The position numbers and the translations under genes are program-made. The notes below the pieces were generated by a model, which saw only the letters and a list, made by a program, of their open reading frames with translations, was not told the origin of the DNA and did not search any database. A stretch of 9,265 nt of DNA from an uncultured Synergistia bacterium (GTDB taxonomy: Bacteria > Eremiobacterota > SpSt-956 > JAKJGF01): the NCBI GenBank assembly GCA_937888925.1, contig CALARM010001104.1, positions 1 to 9,265 on the forward strand. The letters run 5' to 3'. Below, one piece after another: positions 1 to 6,451 of the stretch. Position 1 is the first letter of the stretch. Each line of letters starts with the position of its first letter.

Positions 1-635
1 AAGACAAATCTCTGTTTAAATGTATCCAGTTCTTTTTTTATATCTTCCAGAGGCCTGAATTTATAATATTTTTCACCCCAGAAACTTTTTTTATAACAGA
101 AGTCGCAGTTATAAAGACAGCCTCTGGAAGCCACTATGGTATTTGGCACAAGATACCTGTCTTTATTCATCAAATCCCTTCTTGCAAGAGGTACTTCAGA
201 TAGATCTGTAAGTTTATCTCCATAATAAATTCTCTGTAATTTATTTGTTCCAAAATCAGAGAGCATCTCCAGAAATACTGACTCACCGGGACCGATACAT
301 ATACTGTCTGCATGTAACATTACCTCTTCTGCCATAGTAGACGGATGTATGCCTCCCATAAATATTTTAGCTCCTCTTTCCCTGTAATAGTCACCTATTT
401 CATAAGCTCTTTTTGCAGATGATATGTAAACTGTCATTACAACAAGATCTACCTGTTCGTCTATAAAAATATCCTCTACATGTTCATCCCTTACTATAAG
501 ATTATATTTATCAGGAGAAACAAGACCTGCAAGAGTAAGAAGACTCAATGGTGGAAAAAGAGAATATTTTATCTGACGAAATTTTGCAGAAAGCACTTCC
601 TGAAGTGCAGGAAGAATAAACAGAATGGTTTTCAT
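1..635 (-). CDS. B12-binding-type radical SAM protein, C-terminal part cut by window edge
   Basis: Translating the minus strand from ATG at 635 gives 211 residues with no stop before the left edge. Residues ~1-140 look like the Rossmann-like cobalamin-binding domain found at the N-terminus of many radical SAM enzymes: a PPLSLLTLAGL stretch at ~28-38 and GGIHPSTMAEE at ~94-104, followed by the D..CIGPGE turn at ~110-118. The radical SAM core starts at ~168 with ASRGCLYNCDFCY, the CxxxCxxC motif (C173, C177, C180) that binds the 4Fe-4S cluster and S-adenosylmethionine. The DxHxxG cobalamin motif is not evident, so B12 use is not certain. The start is supported by AAAGGAG about 7 bases upstream. 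Members of this class methylate or otherwise modify unactivated carbons in many pathways; the substrate cannot be told from this fragment. The gene has its own promoter at 712-741, and its leader contains a heptad repeat array. Confidence 0.93.
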   Translation of the reverse strand, partial: MKTILFILPALQEVLSAKFRQIKYSLFPPLSLLTLAGLVSPDKYNLIVRDEHVEDIFIDEQVDLVVMTVYISSAKRAYEIGDYYRERGAKIFMGGIHPSTMAEEVMLHADSICIGPGESVFLEMLSDFGTNKLQRIYYGDKLTDLSEVPLARRDLMNKDRYLVPNTIVASRGCLYNCDFCYKKSFWGEKYYKFRPLEDIKKELDTFKQRFV

Positions 636-660
636 AAATATAACTCCTTTATTCATATTA

Positions 661-692
661 ATCGTAACGCGTGACGGGTGACGCATCACGGG
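661..692. repeat. Heptad repeat array, GTGACGC family (site a)
   Basis: A short run of 7-bp units of the form GTRACGS begins with ATCGTAACG and ends in ATCACGG, so GTGACGC and ATCACGG can pair as a small hairpin. It lies in the predicted 5' leader of the radical SAM gene, between its promoter and its ribosome binding site. The same family recurs at 755-813, 1801-1825, 2308-2325, 4072-4151 and 8512-8543. Confidence 0.75.
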
Positions 693-711
693 AGAGTGAA
701 GTCCTTAAAAT

Positions 712-741
712 ATTATACGAATAATATAAATAAAGGTTCAA
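712..741 (-). promoter_or_regulatory. Probable sigma-70 type promoter for the radical SAM gene
   Basis: On the minus strand a perfect TATAAT lies at 717-712, and TTGAAC, a 4/6 match to TTGACA, lies at 741-736, with an 18-base spacer. Transcription would start near 705 and give a leader of about 70 bases before ATG 635. It is the best-looking promoter in the window and is bracketed by heptad arrays at 661-692 and 755-813. Confidence 0.6.
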
Positions 742-754
742 AATTTCATATGAG

Positions 755-813
755 AAGCGTAAAGCGTGATGCGTAATACGTAATTTCACGACTCACCATT
801 CACCACTCACTTA
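755..813. repeat. Heptad repeat array with two opposed halves (site b)
   Basis: On the plus strand the left half (755-785) is built from units like CGTAAAG, CGTGATG and CGTAATA. The right half (786-813) is four units beginning TCAC, such as TCACCAT and TCACCAC. GTRA in one half is complementary to TYAC in the other, so an imperfect hairpin is possible. The last unit contains the stop codon of the YkgJ-TPR gene (811-813), so the array abuts that gene and may act on its 3' end. TTCTCATAT, read on the minus strand, flanks the array, as it does at site g. Confidence 0.7.
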
Positions 814-1776
814 TTCAGACAAAAAATCTACCATCTTTCTGGCCAGGCTATGGTTGTGTTCTATGGCCAGAACTTTCTTAAATCCCTCAAGAGCTCTATC
901 TTTATCGCCTCTGGCATTGTGAACAAAAGCCAGGCCCATATGGGGAGTAACTGTATGTGCTTCAAGTTCCATGGATCTGGTAAATAAAGCAAAAGCTTTT
1001 TCTATCAATTCTTTTTTAGCTGTTTCTGAAAGGTCGGGAGACGTATCCATTATGTCCAGATAAATAAACCCCAGATGTCCGTAGATTTCCGGGAATTCTT
1101 TTTCTCCTCCGAGTAACAAACTTTCCTCAAGTTCTTTTGCCGCCACAGACAGGTTATTTTTACACCTGAAGGCAATGGCTGCATAAAAATGTACTCTGTA
1201 ATCGCAGGGAAATTTCTTTATTCCTTCTTCAAATAAAGATAAAAGCTCCTCTTCCCTGTCCTGTCTTATATATTCTTTACCGAGATTTATAAGAGCTTCC
1301 AGTTTTTCTTTATCGTCTCCTGCTATCAAAAAATCATATTTATATTTTAATTCTGTAAATTCTGGAAAATATTTTATAATCTTATACATATCCTGAGGAG
1401 GTGCTTTCACGGTTTTTCCATAAAAGACACATGTCTGTGGTACAGGATTAGTTCCCTTGAAACGAAATAATCCGAAAAGTCTGCAGTACATAGGTCTGAC
1501 AGTATAGATAGTACAGCCTTTAAAGTGATTAAAATAAGGACATCTCTCTCTATCCCTGTGAATCATAAAATTTTTAAATGTTTTTATATCAGCATAACCG
1601 TCATGCTTTTTTAAGAAATCTTCAATAAAATCACATTCAAGATGTGAGAGAGGAGGGAATTTCATAACAGAGGTACAGCAAAGTTTACAATCTCCGCAGC
1701 TATTCTCGGAATGAATAAAATATTCTTTATCAAAACCATCATATATTTCTTTCAGGGTGTTAAACATATCTTTCAT
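811..1776 (-). CDS. YkgJ-family cysteine-cluster protein with C-terminal TPR region
   Basis: The 321-residue product has the YkgJ (zinc/iron-chelating) signature: CGDCKLCC at residues 27-34 (C27, C30, C33, C34), then C79, C88 and YTVRPMYCRLF with R94-P95 and C98. Seven to eight cysteines fit a bound metal or Fe-S cluster; the family is widespread but its biochemistry is poorly known. Many YkgJ proteins are little more than this ~100-residue module. Here a long C-terminal half follows: residues ~150-321 are helical with TPR-like spacing, such as YRVHFYAAIAFRCKNN and HMGLAFVHNARGDKDRALEGFKKVL. This points to a protein-protein interface. There is no signal peptide, so it is probably cytoplasmic. 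ATG 1776 has only a weak, distant AAAGG. It follows ytxJ on the same strand after 66 bases, interrupted by a repeat array, so co-transcription is possible. The radical SAM gene lies downstream but has its own promoter. Confidence 0.88.
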   Translation of the reverse strand: MKDMFNTLKEIYDGFDKEYFIHSENSCGDCKLCCTSVMKFPPLSHLECDFIEDFLKKHDGYADIKTFKNFMIHRDRERCPYFNHFKGCTIYTVRPMYCRLFGLFRFKGTNPVPQTCVFYGKTVKAPPQDMYKIIKYFPEFTELKYKYDFLIAGDDKEKLEALINLGKEYIRQDREEELLSLFEEGIKKFPCDYRVHFYAAIAFRCKNNLSVAAKELEESLLLGGEKEFPEIYGHLGFIYLDIMDTSPDLSETAKKELIEKAFALFTRSMELEAHTVTPHMGLAFVHNARGDKDRALEGFKKVLAIEHNHSLARKMVDFLSE

Positions 1777-1800
1777 AAATTTAATATAACCTTTCTTTAA

Positions 1801-1825
1801 ATCGTGACGCGTGACGCGTGACGCG
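1801..1825. repeat. Perfect GTGACGC heptad triplet (site c)
   Basis: ATC is followed by three exact copies of GTGACGC in tandem, the cleanest example of this family in the window. It lies between ytxJ and the YkgJ-TPR gene, 18 bases past the ytxJ stop and 25 bases before the ATG of the downstream gene. No opposed arm is seen, so this copy is a direct array only. Confidence 0.8.
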
Positions 1826-1842
1826 AGGATTGTTGTCCCTTC

Positions 1843-2181
1843 TCATGATATTGATTTTAAAACTTCTGTCATAAAGTCTTTATTTATTTCATCTCTATAA
1901 CCTGTCCACATTACCTTTCCTTTATAAAATAAAAAGCCCTGTGGAGATGCATGTTCAATACCTGTATCTTTAGCTATTTTCCTGGATAAAGGTCTGTTTT
2001 CAATAACAGGGACTTTCCAGAAATCAGCTTCTTTATTATTTTTAGAAAATTCCGAAAATCTTTCCAGTGCCCATGCAGAATGAGGACAGGCAGTGGAATG
2101 TTTCAGCAGAAATACCGGCTTTGTATTACTGCATTCAAGTATTTCACTGAAATCTTCGTTACCGGTACAATCTTTAATCAT
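1843..2181 (-). CDS. ytxJ: YtxJ/BrxC-like monothiol bacilliredoxin (thioredoxin fold, DUF2847)
   Basis: The 112-residue product is a short thioredoxin-fold protein. The beta strand PVFLLKHST (22-30) leads into ACPHSAW with C32, matching the TCPxS monothiol active site of the YtxJ/BrxC group. There is no CxxC. P80 in ASPQGFLFYKG is the expected cis-proline beside the active site, and NRPLSRKIAKDTGI (62-75) matches the family's conserved middle. In Bacillus, BrxC removes bacillithiol from protein thiols after oxidative stress. Assigning that role here assumes this organism makes bacillithiol, which the window does not show. C5 and C17 are extra cysteines of unknown role. The start is well supported: GAGGTG lies 8 bases before ATG. 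It is transcribed divergently from the GNAT gene across a spacer with a 14-bp palindrome. Confidence 0.83.
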   Translation of the reverse strand: MIKDCTGNEDFSEILECSNTKPVFLLKHSTACPHSAWALERFSEFSKNNKEADFWKVPVIENRPLSRKIAKDTGIEHASPQGFLFYKGKVMWTGYRDEINKDFMTEVLKSIS

Positions 2182-2235
2182 AAAAAAGACACCTCAAATT
2201 ATCAAACTTAAAAACAAAGGATTCTGATCTTTCTG

Positions 2236-2249
2236 TAAGAATATTCTTA
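2236..2249. promoter_or_regulatory. 14-bp perfect palindrome in divergent spacer, candidate operator
   Basis: TAAGAATATTCTTA is a perfect dyad lying between the divergent ytxJ and GNAT starts, 54 bases from the former and 104 from the latter. It overlaps a TATAAA (2248-2253) that could be a -10 on the plus strand, though no convincing -35 goes with it. A dimeric regulator could bind here and control both genes. The match is AT-rich, so chance is a real alternative. Confidence 0.35.
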
Positions 2250-2307
2250 TAAATACGCTTAACTCCTTCCATGTAAGTGTATTTCATAACTTATTGAAAT
2301 TTAAGTT

Positions 2308-2325
2308 ATCGTGACGGGGAACGAT
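2308..2325. repeat. Single degenerate repeat unit with ATCGT/ACGAT arms (site d)
   Basis: ATCGTGACGGGGAACGAT is one GTGACGG unit closed by a 5-bp inverted repeat. It shares the ATCGTGACG opening with sites c and g. It sits just upstream of the ribosome binding site of the GNAT gene. Confidence 0.5.
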
Positions 2326-2353
2326 TTTAATTCAAGGAGAGACACATTATTTT

Positions 2354-2917
2354 ATGAACGGAAAAGATACTTTAAAAAAGAAAAAAACAAATATAACAGT
2401 ACGTGAAATGGATATTGATGATGTAGCACATGTTTTTCATCTCGGTGAAGATTTATTTACAGCTCAGAAGGTTCCAAATCTTTACCGCACATGGGATGAA
2501 TATGAAGTGCTGGCGATTTTTCAGGGAGACAGCGAATTCTGTCTTGTAGCAGAAACAGAGGAAGGAGAAATAGTCGGCTTTACCCTTGGTACAACTATAA
2601 GTAAAAGTCATTCTGCCTGGAAATACGGACATCTGCTGTGGCTGGGAGTATCCAGAGACTATCAGAAACAGGGAGTGGCAGAAAAACTCTTCAACCATTT
2701 TCTGGATCTTATGATAGAAAGCGGTGTCAGGATGCTTCTTGTAGATACAGAGGCAGATAATCGTAAAGCTATTAACTTCTTTGAAAAAATGGGATTTAAA
2801 AACCCGCAGGAACATGTTTACCTGACTCTCAATCTTGATCATCAGAGAAAAATTTTAAAAGAAAAGGAACAGATTGAAAATCAACAGGAAAATGTTAAAG
2901 GGAAAGGAACATATTGA
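2354..2917 (+). CDS. GNAT-family N-acetyltransferase, C-terminus apparently frameshifted
   Basis: The 187-residue product has the GNAT fold. The N-terminal NITVREMDIDDVAHVFHLGEDLF (13-35) is strand 1 and helix 1, and the acetyl-CoA pyrophosphate loop is at 101-110 (QKQGVA, matching Q/RxxGxG/A). NRKAINFFEKMGF (136-148) is the C-terminal motif of RimI-like members. The enzyme would transfer an acetyl group to an amine; the acceptor is unknown. Start: AAGGAGA lies 13 bases upstream of ATG, a rather long spacing. After the domain the protein runs into a Lys/Glu/Gln tail (KILKEKEQIENQQ) encoded by the first unit of a 39-bp tandem repeat. One extra base at about 2888 then shifts the frame and the ORF ends 57 bases before the next gene. 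In the frame without that base the repeat would be read through to TGA at 2976-2978, overlapping the downstream ATG. The gene may therefore be longer than called if that base is an error. Confidence 0.9.
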   Translation: MNGKDTLKKKKTNITVREMDIDDVAHVFHLGEDLFTAQKVPNLYRTWDEYEVLAIFQGDSEFCLVAETEEGEIVGFTLGTTISKSHSAWKYGHLLWLGVSRDYQKQGVAEKLFNHFLDLMIESGVRMLLVDTEADNRKAINFFEKMGFKNPQEHVYLTLNLDHQRKILKEKEQIENQQENVKGKGTY

Positions 2918-2966
2918 TAAGCAACAAAAAATGTTAAAAGGAAAGGAATATATTGAGAAGCAACAG
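2849..2966 (+). repeat. Three tandem 39-bp units at the GNAT-M20 junction
   Basis: The units are 2849-2887, 2889-2927 and 2928-2966, each beginning AAAAT(T/G)TTAAA and ending CAACA(G/A). A single extra G lies between units 1 and 2. Unit 1 is in frame in the GNAT gene and encodes 13 residues (KILKEKEQIENQQ). Units 2 and 3 encode close variants (KMLKGKEHIDKQQ, KMLKGKEYIEKQQ) in the frame shifted by the extra base. Because 39 is a multiple of 3, the units behave like an expanding coding repeat. Confidence 0.9.
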
Positions 2967-2974
2967 AAAAAATT

Positions 2975-4087
2975 ATGACTGAAAAAAATATTACACCGAA
3001 AAGATTAAAGAGATTATTGAAGAAAATGATAGATATATACAGTCCTTCGGGCAAAGAAGAAGAACTGGCAGATTTCCTGTACGGGTATCTGAAACGGCAG
3101 GAATTGAATGTTATCTATCAGGATGTAGATGAAGACAGATATAATCTGCTCATATTGCCCGATGATATGGATATAGAAATGGCTCTTATAGGTCATATAG
3201 ATACCGTATGGGCCTATGATCTGGAACATTACTGTTATGAAGAAGAAGATGACATAATTACAGGTCTCGGTACTGCTGACATGAAAGGCAACTGTGCCGC
3301 CATGATAGAAGCATACCTTTCATTACAGGAAAAATATCAACATAATGTACCTGTATTACTTGCCCTTTTAGTAGGAGAAGAAGAAGACGGAGACGGTGCA
3401 AGACAGCTGGTAAAAGACTTTCATTTTCCATGGGCAATAATCGGCGAGCCTACGGACCTGGCACCATGTATGAAACATTTCGGTTATCTGGAAGTACAGG
3501 TCTGCACGGAAGGGAAACAGGTTCACGCTTCTCTGGCAGACAGGGGGCAGAATGCAATTAAAAATATGCTCGGACTCCTTCTCAATATATCGAACTACAT
3601 GGAGAACAAACGTTCTGATATAGTTTATAATATAAGGGAACTGGAAAGTTCCAGGTCAGGTTTCGTAGTTCCCGACAGATGTGAGGCATGGCTGGACCTT
3701 CACCTGCCTCCCGTATCTCCTGTTGAGGAAATTACCGTAGAACTGGAAGATATACTCATAAAAGCAAAAGAAGAAAACCCGGAACTGGATGGTACAATAA
3801 GATTTACTACCATTCACAGAGGCTATGAAATACCTGAAAAAGGGCATATAGTAAAAACTCTCAAAGATATTTATAAAAATATGAATCTGGCCTGGAATCC
3901 GCAGGTCTTCAGAAGTCATTCCGATGCCAATATACTATGGACTGCCGGAATAAAGCCTGTAATACTGGGGGCAGGTAAACTGGAAGAAGCCCACAGACCT
4001 GACGAATCCGTTTCTTTTGAACAGGTCTGTAAGGCTTCTGAGATATATTTTAATATATTGAACTCATACTTAAAGCGTGATGCGTAA
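2975..4087 (+). CDS. M20-family metallopeptidase / deacylase (ArgE/DapE/LysK-like)
   Basis: The 370-residue product has all landmarks of the two-zinc M20 family. GHIDTV is at 73-78 (H74 ligand, D76 support), GLGTADMKG at 97-105 (D102 bridging the zincs), and GEEEDGDG at 134-141 (E135 catalytic base, E136 ligand). IGEPTD is at 156-161 (E158 ligand) and EEAHRPDE at 337-344 (H340 ligand). The dimerisation/lid domain lies at ~165-285, with H184 in KQVHAS as the probable oxyanion histidine. Relatives remove acyl groups from amino acids such as N-acetylornithine, N-succinyl-diaminopimelate or LysW-bound lysine, or cleave dipeptides. Substrate cannot be chosen from the sequence, and no arginine, lysine or DAP genes are nearby. 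It is probably cytoplasmic, having no signal peptide. No good Shine-Dalgarno lies directly before ATG 2975, consistent with past translational coupling to the upstream GNAT gene. The last four residues (KRDA) and the stop lie inside a heptad repeat array. Confidence 0.93.
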   Translation: MTEKNITPKRLKRLLKKMIDIYSPSGKEEELADFLYGYLKRQELNVIYQDVDEDRYNLLILPDDMDIEMALIGHIDTVWAYDLEHYCYEEEDDIITGLGTADMKGNCAAMIEAYLSLQEKYQHNVPVLLALLVGEEEDGDGARQLVKDFHFPWAIIGEPTDLAPCMKHFGYLEVQVCTEGKQVHASLADRGQNAIKNMLGLLLNISNYMENKRSDIVYNIRELESSRSGFVVPDRCEAWLDLHLPPVSPVEEITVELEDILIKAKEENPELDGTIRFTTIHRGYEIPEKGHIVKTLKDIYKNMNLAWNPQVFRSHSDANILWTAGIKPVILGAGKLEEAHRPDESVSFEQVCKASEIYFNILNSYLKRDA

Positions 4088-4151
4088 CGCGTAAAGCGTA
4101 ATGCGTAATGGGTTATATGCGCATCATGCATCACGCTTTACACATCACGAA
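4072..4151. repeat. Long inverted heptad array between convergent genes (site e)
   Basis: The left arm (4072 to about 4110) consists of units like CGTGATG, CGTAACG and CGTAAAG. The right arm (about 4119-4151) is the same family inverted. AAAGCGTGATGC at 4072-4083 is perfectly complementary to 4128-4139, and further heptads extend the pairing imperfectly. The element overlaps the last codons and stop of the M20 gene and ends 4 bases before the stop codon of the VIT/VWA gene. It could act as a two-way transcription terminator or a 3' mRNA-protecting hairpin, although no U-tract follows it. Confidence 0.75.
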
Positions 4152-4155
4152 TTAA

Positions 4156-6345
4156 TTATTTATCACTTATATGATATGCTTTGCCTTCAAACAGCACAAT
4201 CACATTATTGCCTATAGAAAGATATTTACCAAGTTTTGGATAAGTTTTGAGGAGTTCAAAATATTTATCACTCAAAAATTTCACTTCTATCTTATCTTTA
4301 CCGTCTTTATAGAGACTGTCAGTCCATATACCGGATTTAAGATAAAAAGTCTTATCTTCCACTGTTTTTATTGCTTCGGCAACATCTTTCGTAAGTCCTC
4401 CCTCCCGATAGGCTTCTGAAGCCGGCGCAGGTCGAACCGTATCTGCTTTCTCATATTCGTTCAAAACCTTGCTTGCCTGAACATTTACTTCTCCTGATGC
4501 ACTGCTATCAGACGAGTAACCGCCACTTTTATCATCTCTTCCCTGAACATAAGGCATATTTGAATATAACCTTTCATCATAATCTTCTTCTACTCTCTGA
4601 GATACAGGGCGCCTGCCTGTAACCTCTTCCTGTATCAAAAATGACGTATAAGGTGTAACAATACCGTATTTAATGGAAAGTGCTTTTATTTCTTCGACTG
4701 TTTCCCTGTTTTCTCCGTGGAGTCTTATTTCATTTAAAAGATAACCTATTTTTCTGGTAGCCCAGAGACATGGAATGAAAGAATTATCATTGTTATTTTC
4801 AGGGAAGGTTTTTTCATAAACATATTTTTTCGTTTCTCCGTTTACCTTTCCCGTCATGGTTATTGCAGTATGTCCGGTGTCCGTATATCTTCCTGTAAGT
4901 ATAAGCTGGCTTCCTCTGAAGAGATCGGGAAGATCCCTGGGATACATATCCTTAATTTTGATTTTACCGAAATCGAGAGACAAATCGGATAACACAGGAT
5001 GACTTATTTTGGTAAAAAAGGAAGAAATTTCCACCTCCATTTCCTCACCGGCTTTCAGATAGGACGTATAACCCTGATTCTGTTCTGCCATAAGATCCAG
5101 GAGCAATGTATTCACATCTGTTCCAACACCAAAGGAGAAAATTCTAACTTTTGCTTTATTCGCAAGGGAGATATTCTTAAGAATTGCGTTTGCATCAGTT
5201 TCCCCCTGTGTGGGAAGACCATCTGTAAGAAATACAATATACTGAGGTCTTTTTTCCTCTGAAAACTGTTTTAAACTTACGTGAAAAGCTTCGTCAATAT
5301 TGGTTCCTCCAAGAGGTTTCAGAGTATCTACAAATGTTTTGGCTTTTTTTATATTTTCCTCTGTTCCCTCCATAAGTTTATTACTGTAAAAATCTGTAAC
5401 AGAATTAAAGGTGACAACATTAAACCTGTCTTTACCGTTAAGATTTGAGAGACAGAATTTAAGTGCTTTCTGTGCATATGTAATCTTATCTTCATCATAC
5501 ATGCTGCCTGAAGTATCTATGACGAAGATAATATCTTTAGGTAAAATCTTCGTTTTATCCAGTTCCTGTCCCGGAGAAGCAATGAGGAGGAAAAATCCCT
5601 GATTGTCTCCCCTGTCTTTATAAGTCAACAGATTAAGGCCGAAATCCTCTTCAGAGACACCGTAATAAAGGATAAAATCTTTATCGCCTTTATAACTCGT
5701 ATCTTCAAAACCTGCTTTTACAGATTTATCGCCGTCTTTCTTGATTGACATGTTATGAGTGGGTGAATAAAAGGATTTAACAGGTATTGAAGAAGAGAGT
5801 TCTACACCTATAGTAAGTTCTTTTACAGGCCAATCAGAGGTTTTCTTTGCCAGGGGAAGTTTAAATTTACAGAGTCCCAGGTCAGAAGATAATACCTGAG
5901 AATAAGTGATTGAAATTTTTGTCTCTCCTCTGGCAGGAATGGGATATATCCTTGCCCGGAACATACCTGAACCGATATTTTCCAGAAGTCCCGGATCTTT
6001 AAGCTGTCTTACAATACTTTCGTATATAGAAGCTGCTTCATCCTTATCCATTATTTTTCCTTCTACCTTCTTGCCATTTATAAGCATGGAAAAATTGGAT
6101 ATAGAAGCATCTGCCGGCATAGGCAAAATAAGGGTTGCTTCCATATCAGAAGAAGAATTATTTTTAAGTTTTTCTTCTATTGTCACCCTGGCAGCCTGAT
6201 CCTTGATTTTAATATCTACTCTTTCATATTCTATAACAAAGGATCTGTCGCCTGCAGGAACCCTTTCCACTATGTATTCCTGGGACATAACACCGGTAAG
6301 GGATAACAGTAAAAACAATAAAACAAGTAAAAACTTAGAGAACAT
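4156..6345 (-). CDS. Secreted VIT domain + von Willebrand factor A domain protein
   Basis: From ATG 6345 the product is 729 residues. It opens with a signal peptide (FSKFLLVLLFLLLSLTGVMS, cut near SQ) and so is exported. A VIT domain follows (~25-150; ARVTIEEKLKNNSSSDMEATLILPMP and the GKI.DKDEA..IYE stretch), as in inter-alpha-trypsin-inhibitor heavy chains. The VWA domain (~270-445) has a complete metal-ion adhesion site: DTSGS (near 277), GGTN (348) and FLTDG (375). The WATRKIGYLLNEIR...YGIVTPYTSFLI block (~528-570) is typical of bacterial VIT/VWA proteins. A Ser/Gly/Asp-rich linker (~600-645) precedes a C-terminal piece (KTFYLKSGIWTDSLY) also seen in such proteins. No C-terminal membrane anchor or LPXTG sorting signal is visible. 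The role is probably extracytoplasmic adhesion or assembly; partner unknown. A nine-base-longer GTG start at 6354 is possible but would lie almost on the ribosome binding site. Confidence 0.92.
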   Translation of the reverse strand: MFSKFLLVLLFLLLSLTGVMSQEYIVERVPAGDRSFVIEYERVDIKIKDQAARVTIEEKLKNNSSSDMEATLILPMPADASISNFSMLINGKKVEGKIMDKDEAASIYESIVRQLKDPGLLENIGSGMFRARIYPIPARGETKISITYSQVLSSDLGLCKFKLPLAKKTSDWPVKELTIGVELSSSIPVKSFYSPTHNMSIKKDGDKSVKAGFEDTSYKGDKDFILYYGVSEEDFGLNLLTYKDRGDNQGFFLLIASPGQELDKTKILPKDIIFVIDTSGSMYDEDKITYAQKALKFCLSNLNGKDRFNVVTFNSVTDFYSNKLMEGTEENIKKAKTFVDTLKPLGGTNIDEAFHVSLKQFSEEKRPQYIVFLTDGLPTQGETDANAILKNISLANKAKVRIFSFGVGTDVNTLLLDLMAEQNQGYTSYLKAGEEMEVEISSFFTKISHPVLSDLSLDFGKIKIKDMYPRDLPDLFRGSQLILTGRYTDTGHTAITMTGKVNGETKKYVYEKTFPENNNDNSFIPCLWATRKIGYLLNEIRLHGENRETVEEIKALSIKYGIVTPYTSFLIQEEVTGRRPVSQRVEEDYDERLYSNMPYVQGRDDKSGGYSSDSSASGEVNVQASKVLNEYEKADTVRPAPASEAYREGGLTKDVAEAIKTVEDKTFYLKSGIWTDSLYKDGKDKIEVKFLSDKYFELLKTYPKLGKYLSIGNNVIVLFEGKAYHISDK

Positions 6346-6355
6346 CTGAACCACG

Positions 6356-6361
6356 CTCCTT
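6356..6361 (-). promoter_or_regulatory. Ribosome binding site that decides the VIT/VWA start
   Basis: AAGGAG on the minus strand ends 10 bases before ATG 6345 but only 1 base before the in-frame GTG 6354. The spacing favours the ATG. Confidence 0.75.
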
Positions 6362-6366
6362 AATAA

Positions 6367-6448
6367 TCAGTGATCAGTAATCAGTAAGCAGTGCTCAATG
6401 AATATAATATATCTAACTGATCACAGGTCACTGCTCACTGATTACTGT
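6367..6448. repeat. Inverted heptad array, CAGTRAT family (site f)
   Basis: The left arm is a run of 7-bp units such as CAGTGAT, CAGTAAT and CAGTAAG; the right arm is the same family inverted. CAGTAATCAGTAAGCAGTG (6375-6393) pairs with 6429-6447 with one mismatch over 19 bp, leaving an AT-rich loop of 35 bases that contains TATAAT (6403-6408). It differs in sequence from the GTGACGC family but has the same 7-bp period and hairpin layout. It lies in the spacer just upstream of the VIT/VWA ribosome binding site. Confidence 0.8.
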
Positions 6449-6451
6449 ACA

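Noticed and set aside
480..674. Plus-strand 64-residue ORF
   Set aside because: It lies antisense to the radical SAM gene, has Lys/Cys/Phe-rich composition and no ribosome binding site.
661..813. Heptad arrays read as a CRISPR array
   Set aside because: The units are 7 bp and contiguous, with no unique spacers of constant length and no cas genes nearby.
2880..2895. Programmed ribosomal frameshift joining the GNAT gene to the rest of the repeat
   Set aside because: The needed shift is +1, and no slippery codon with a downstream stop, stimulatory Shine-Dalgarno or pseudoknot is apparent; mutation or error is simpler.
6345..6354. GTG 6354 as start of the VIT/VWA gene
   Set aside because: It is one base from the AAGGAG ribosome binding site, whereas ATG 6345 has normal spacing and directly precedes the signal peptide.
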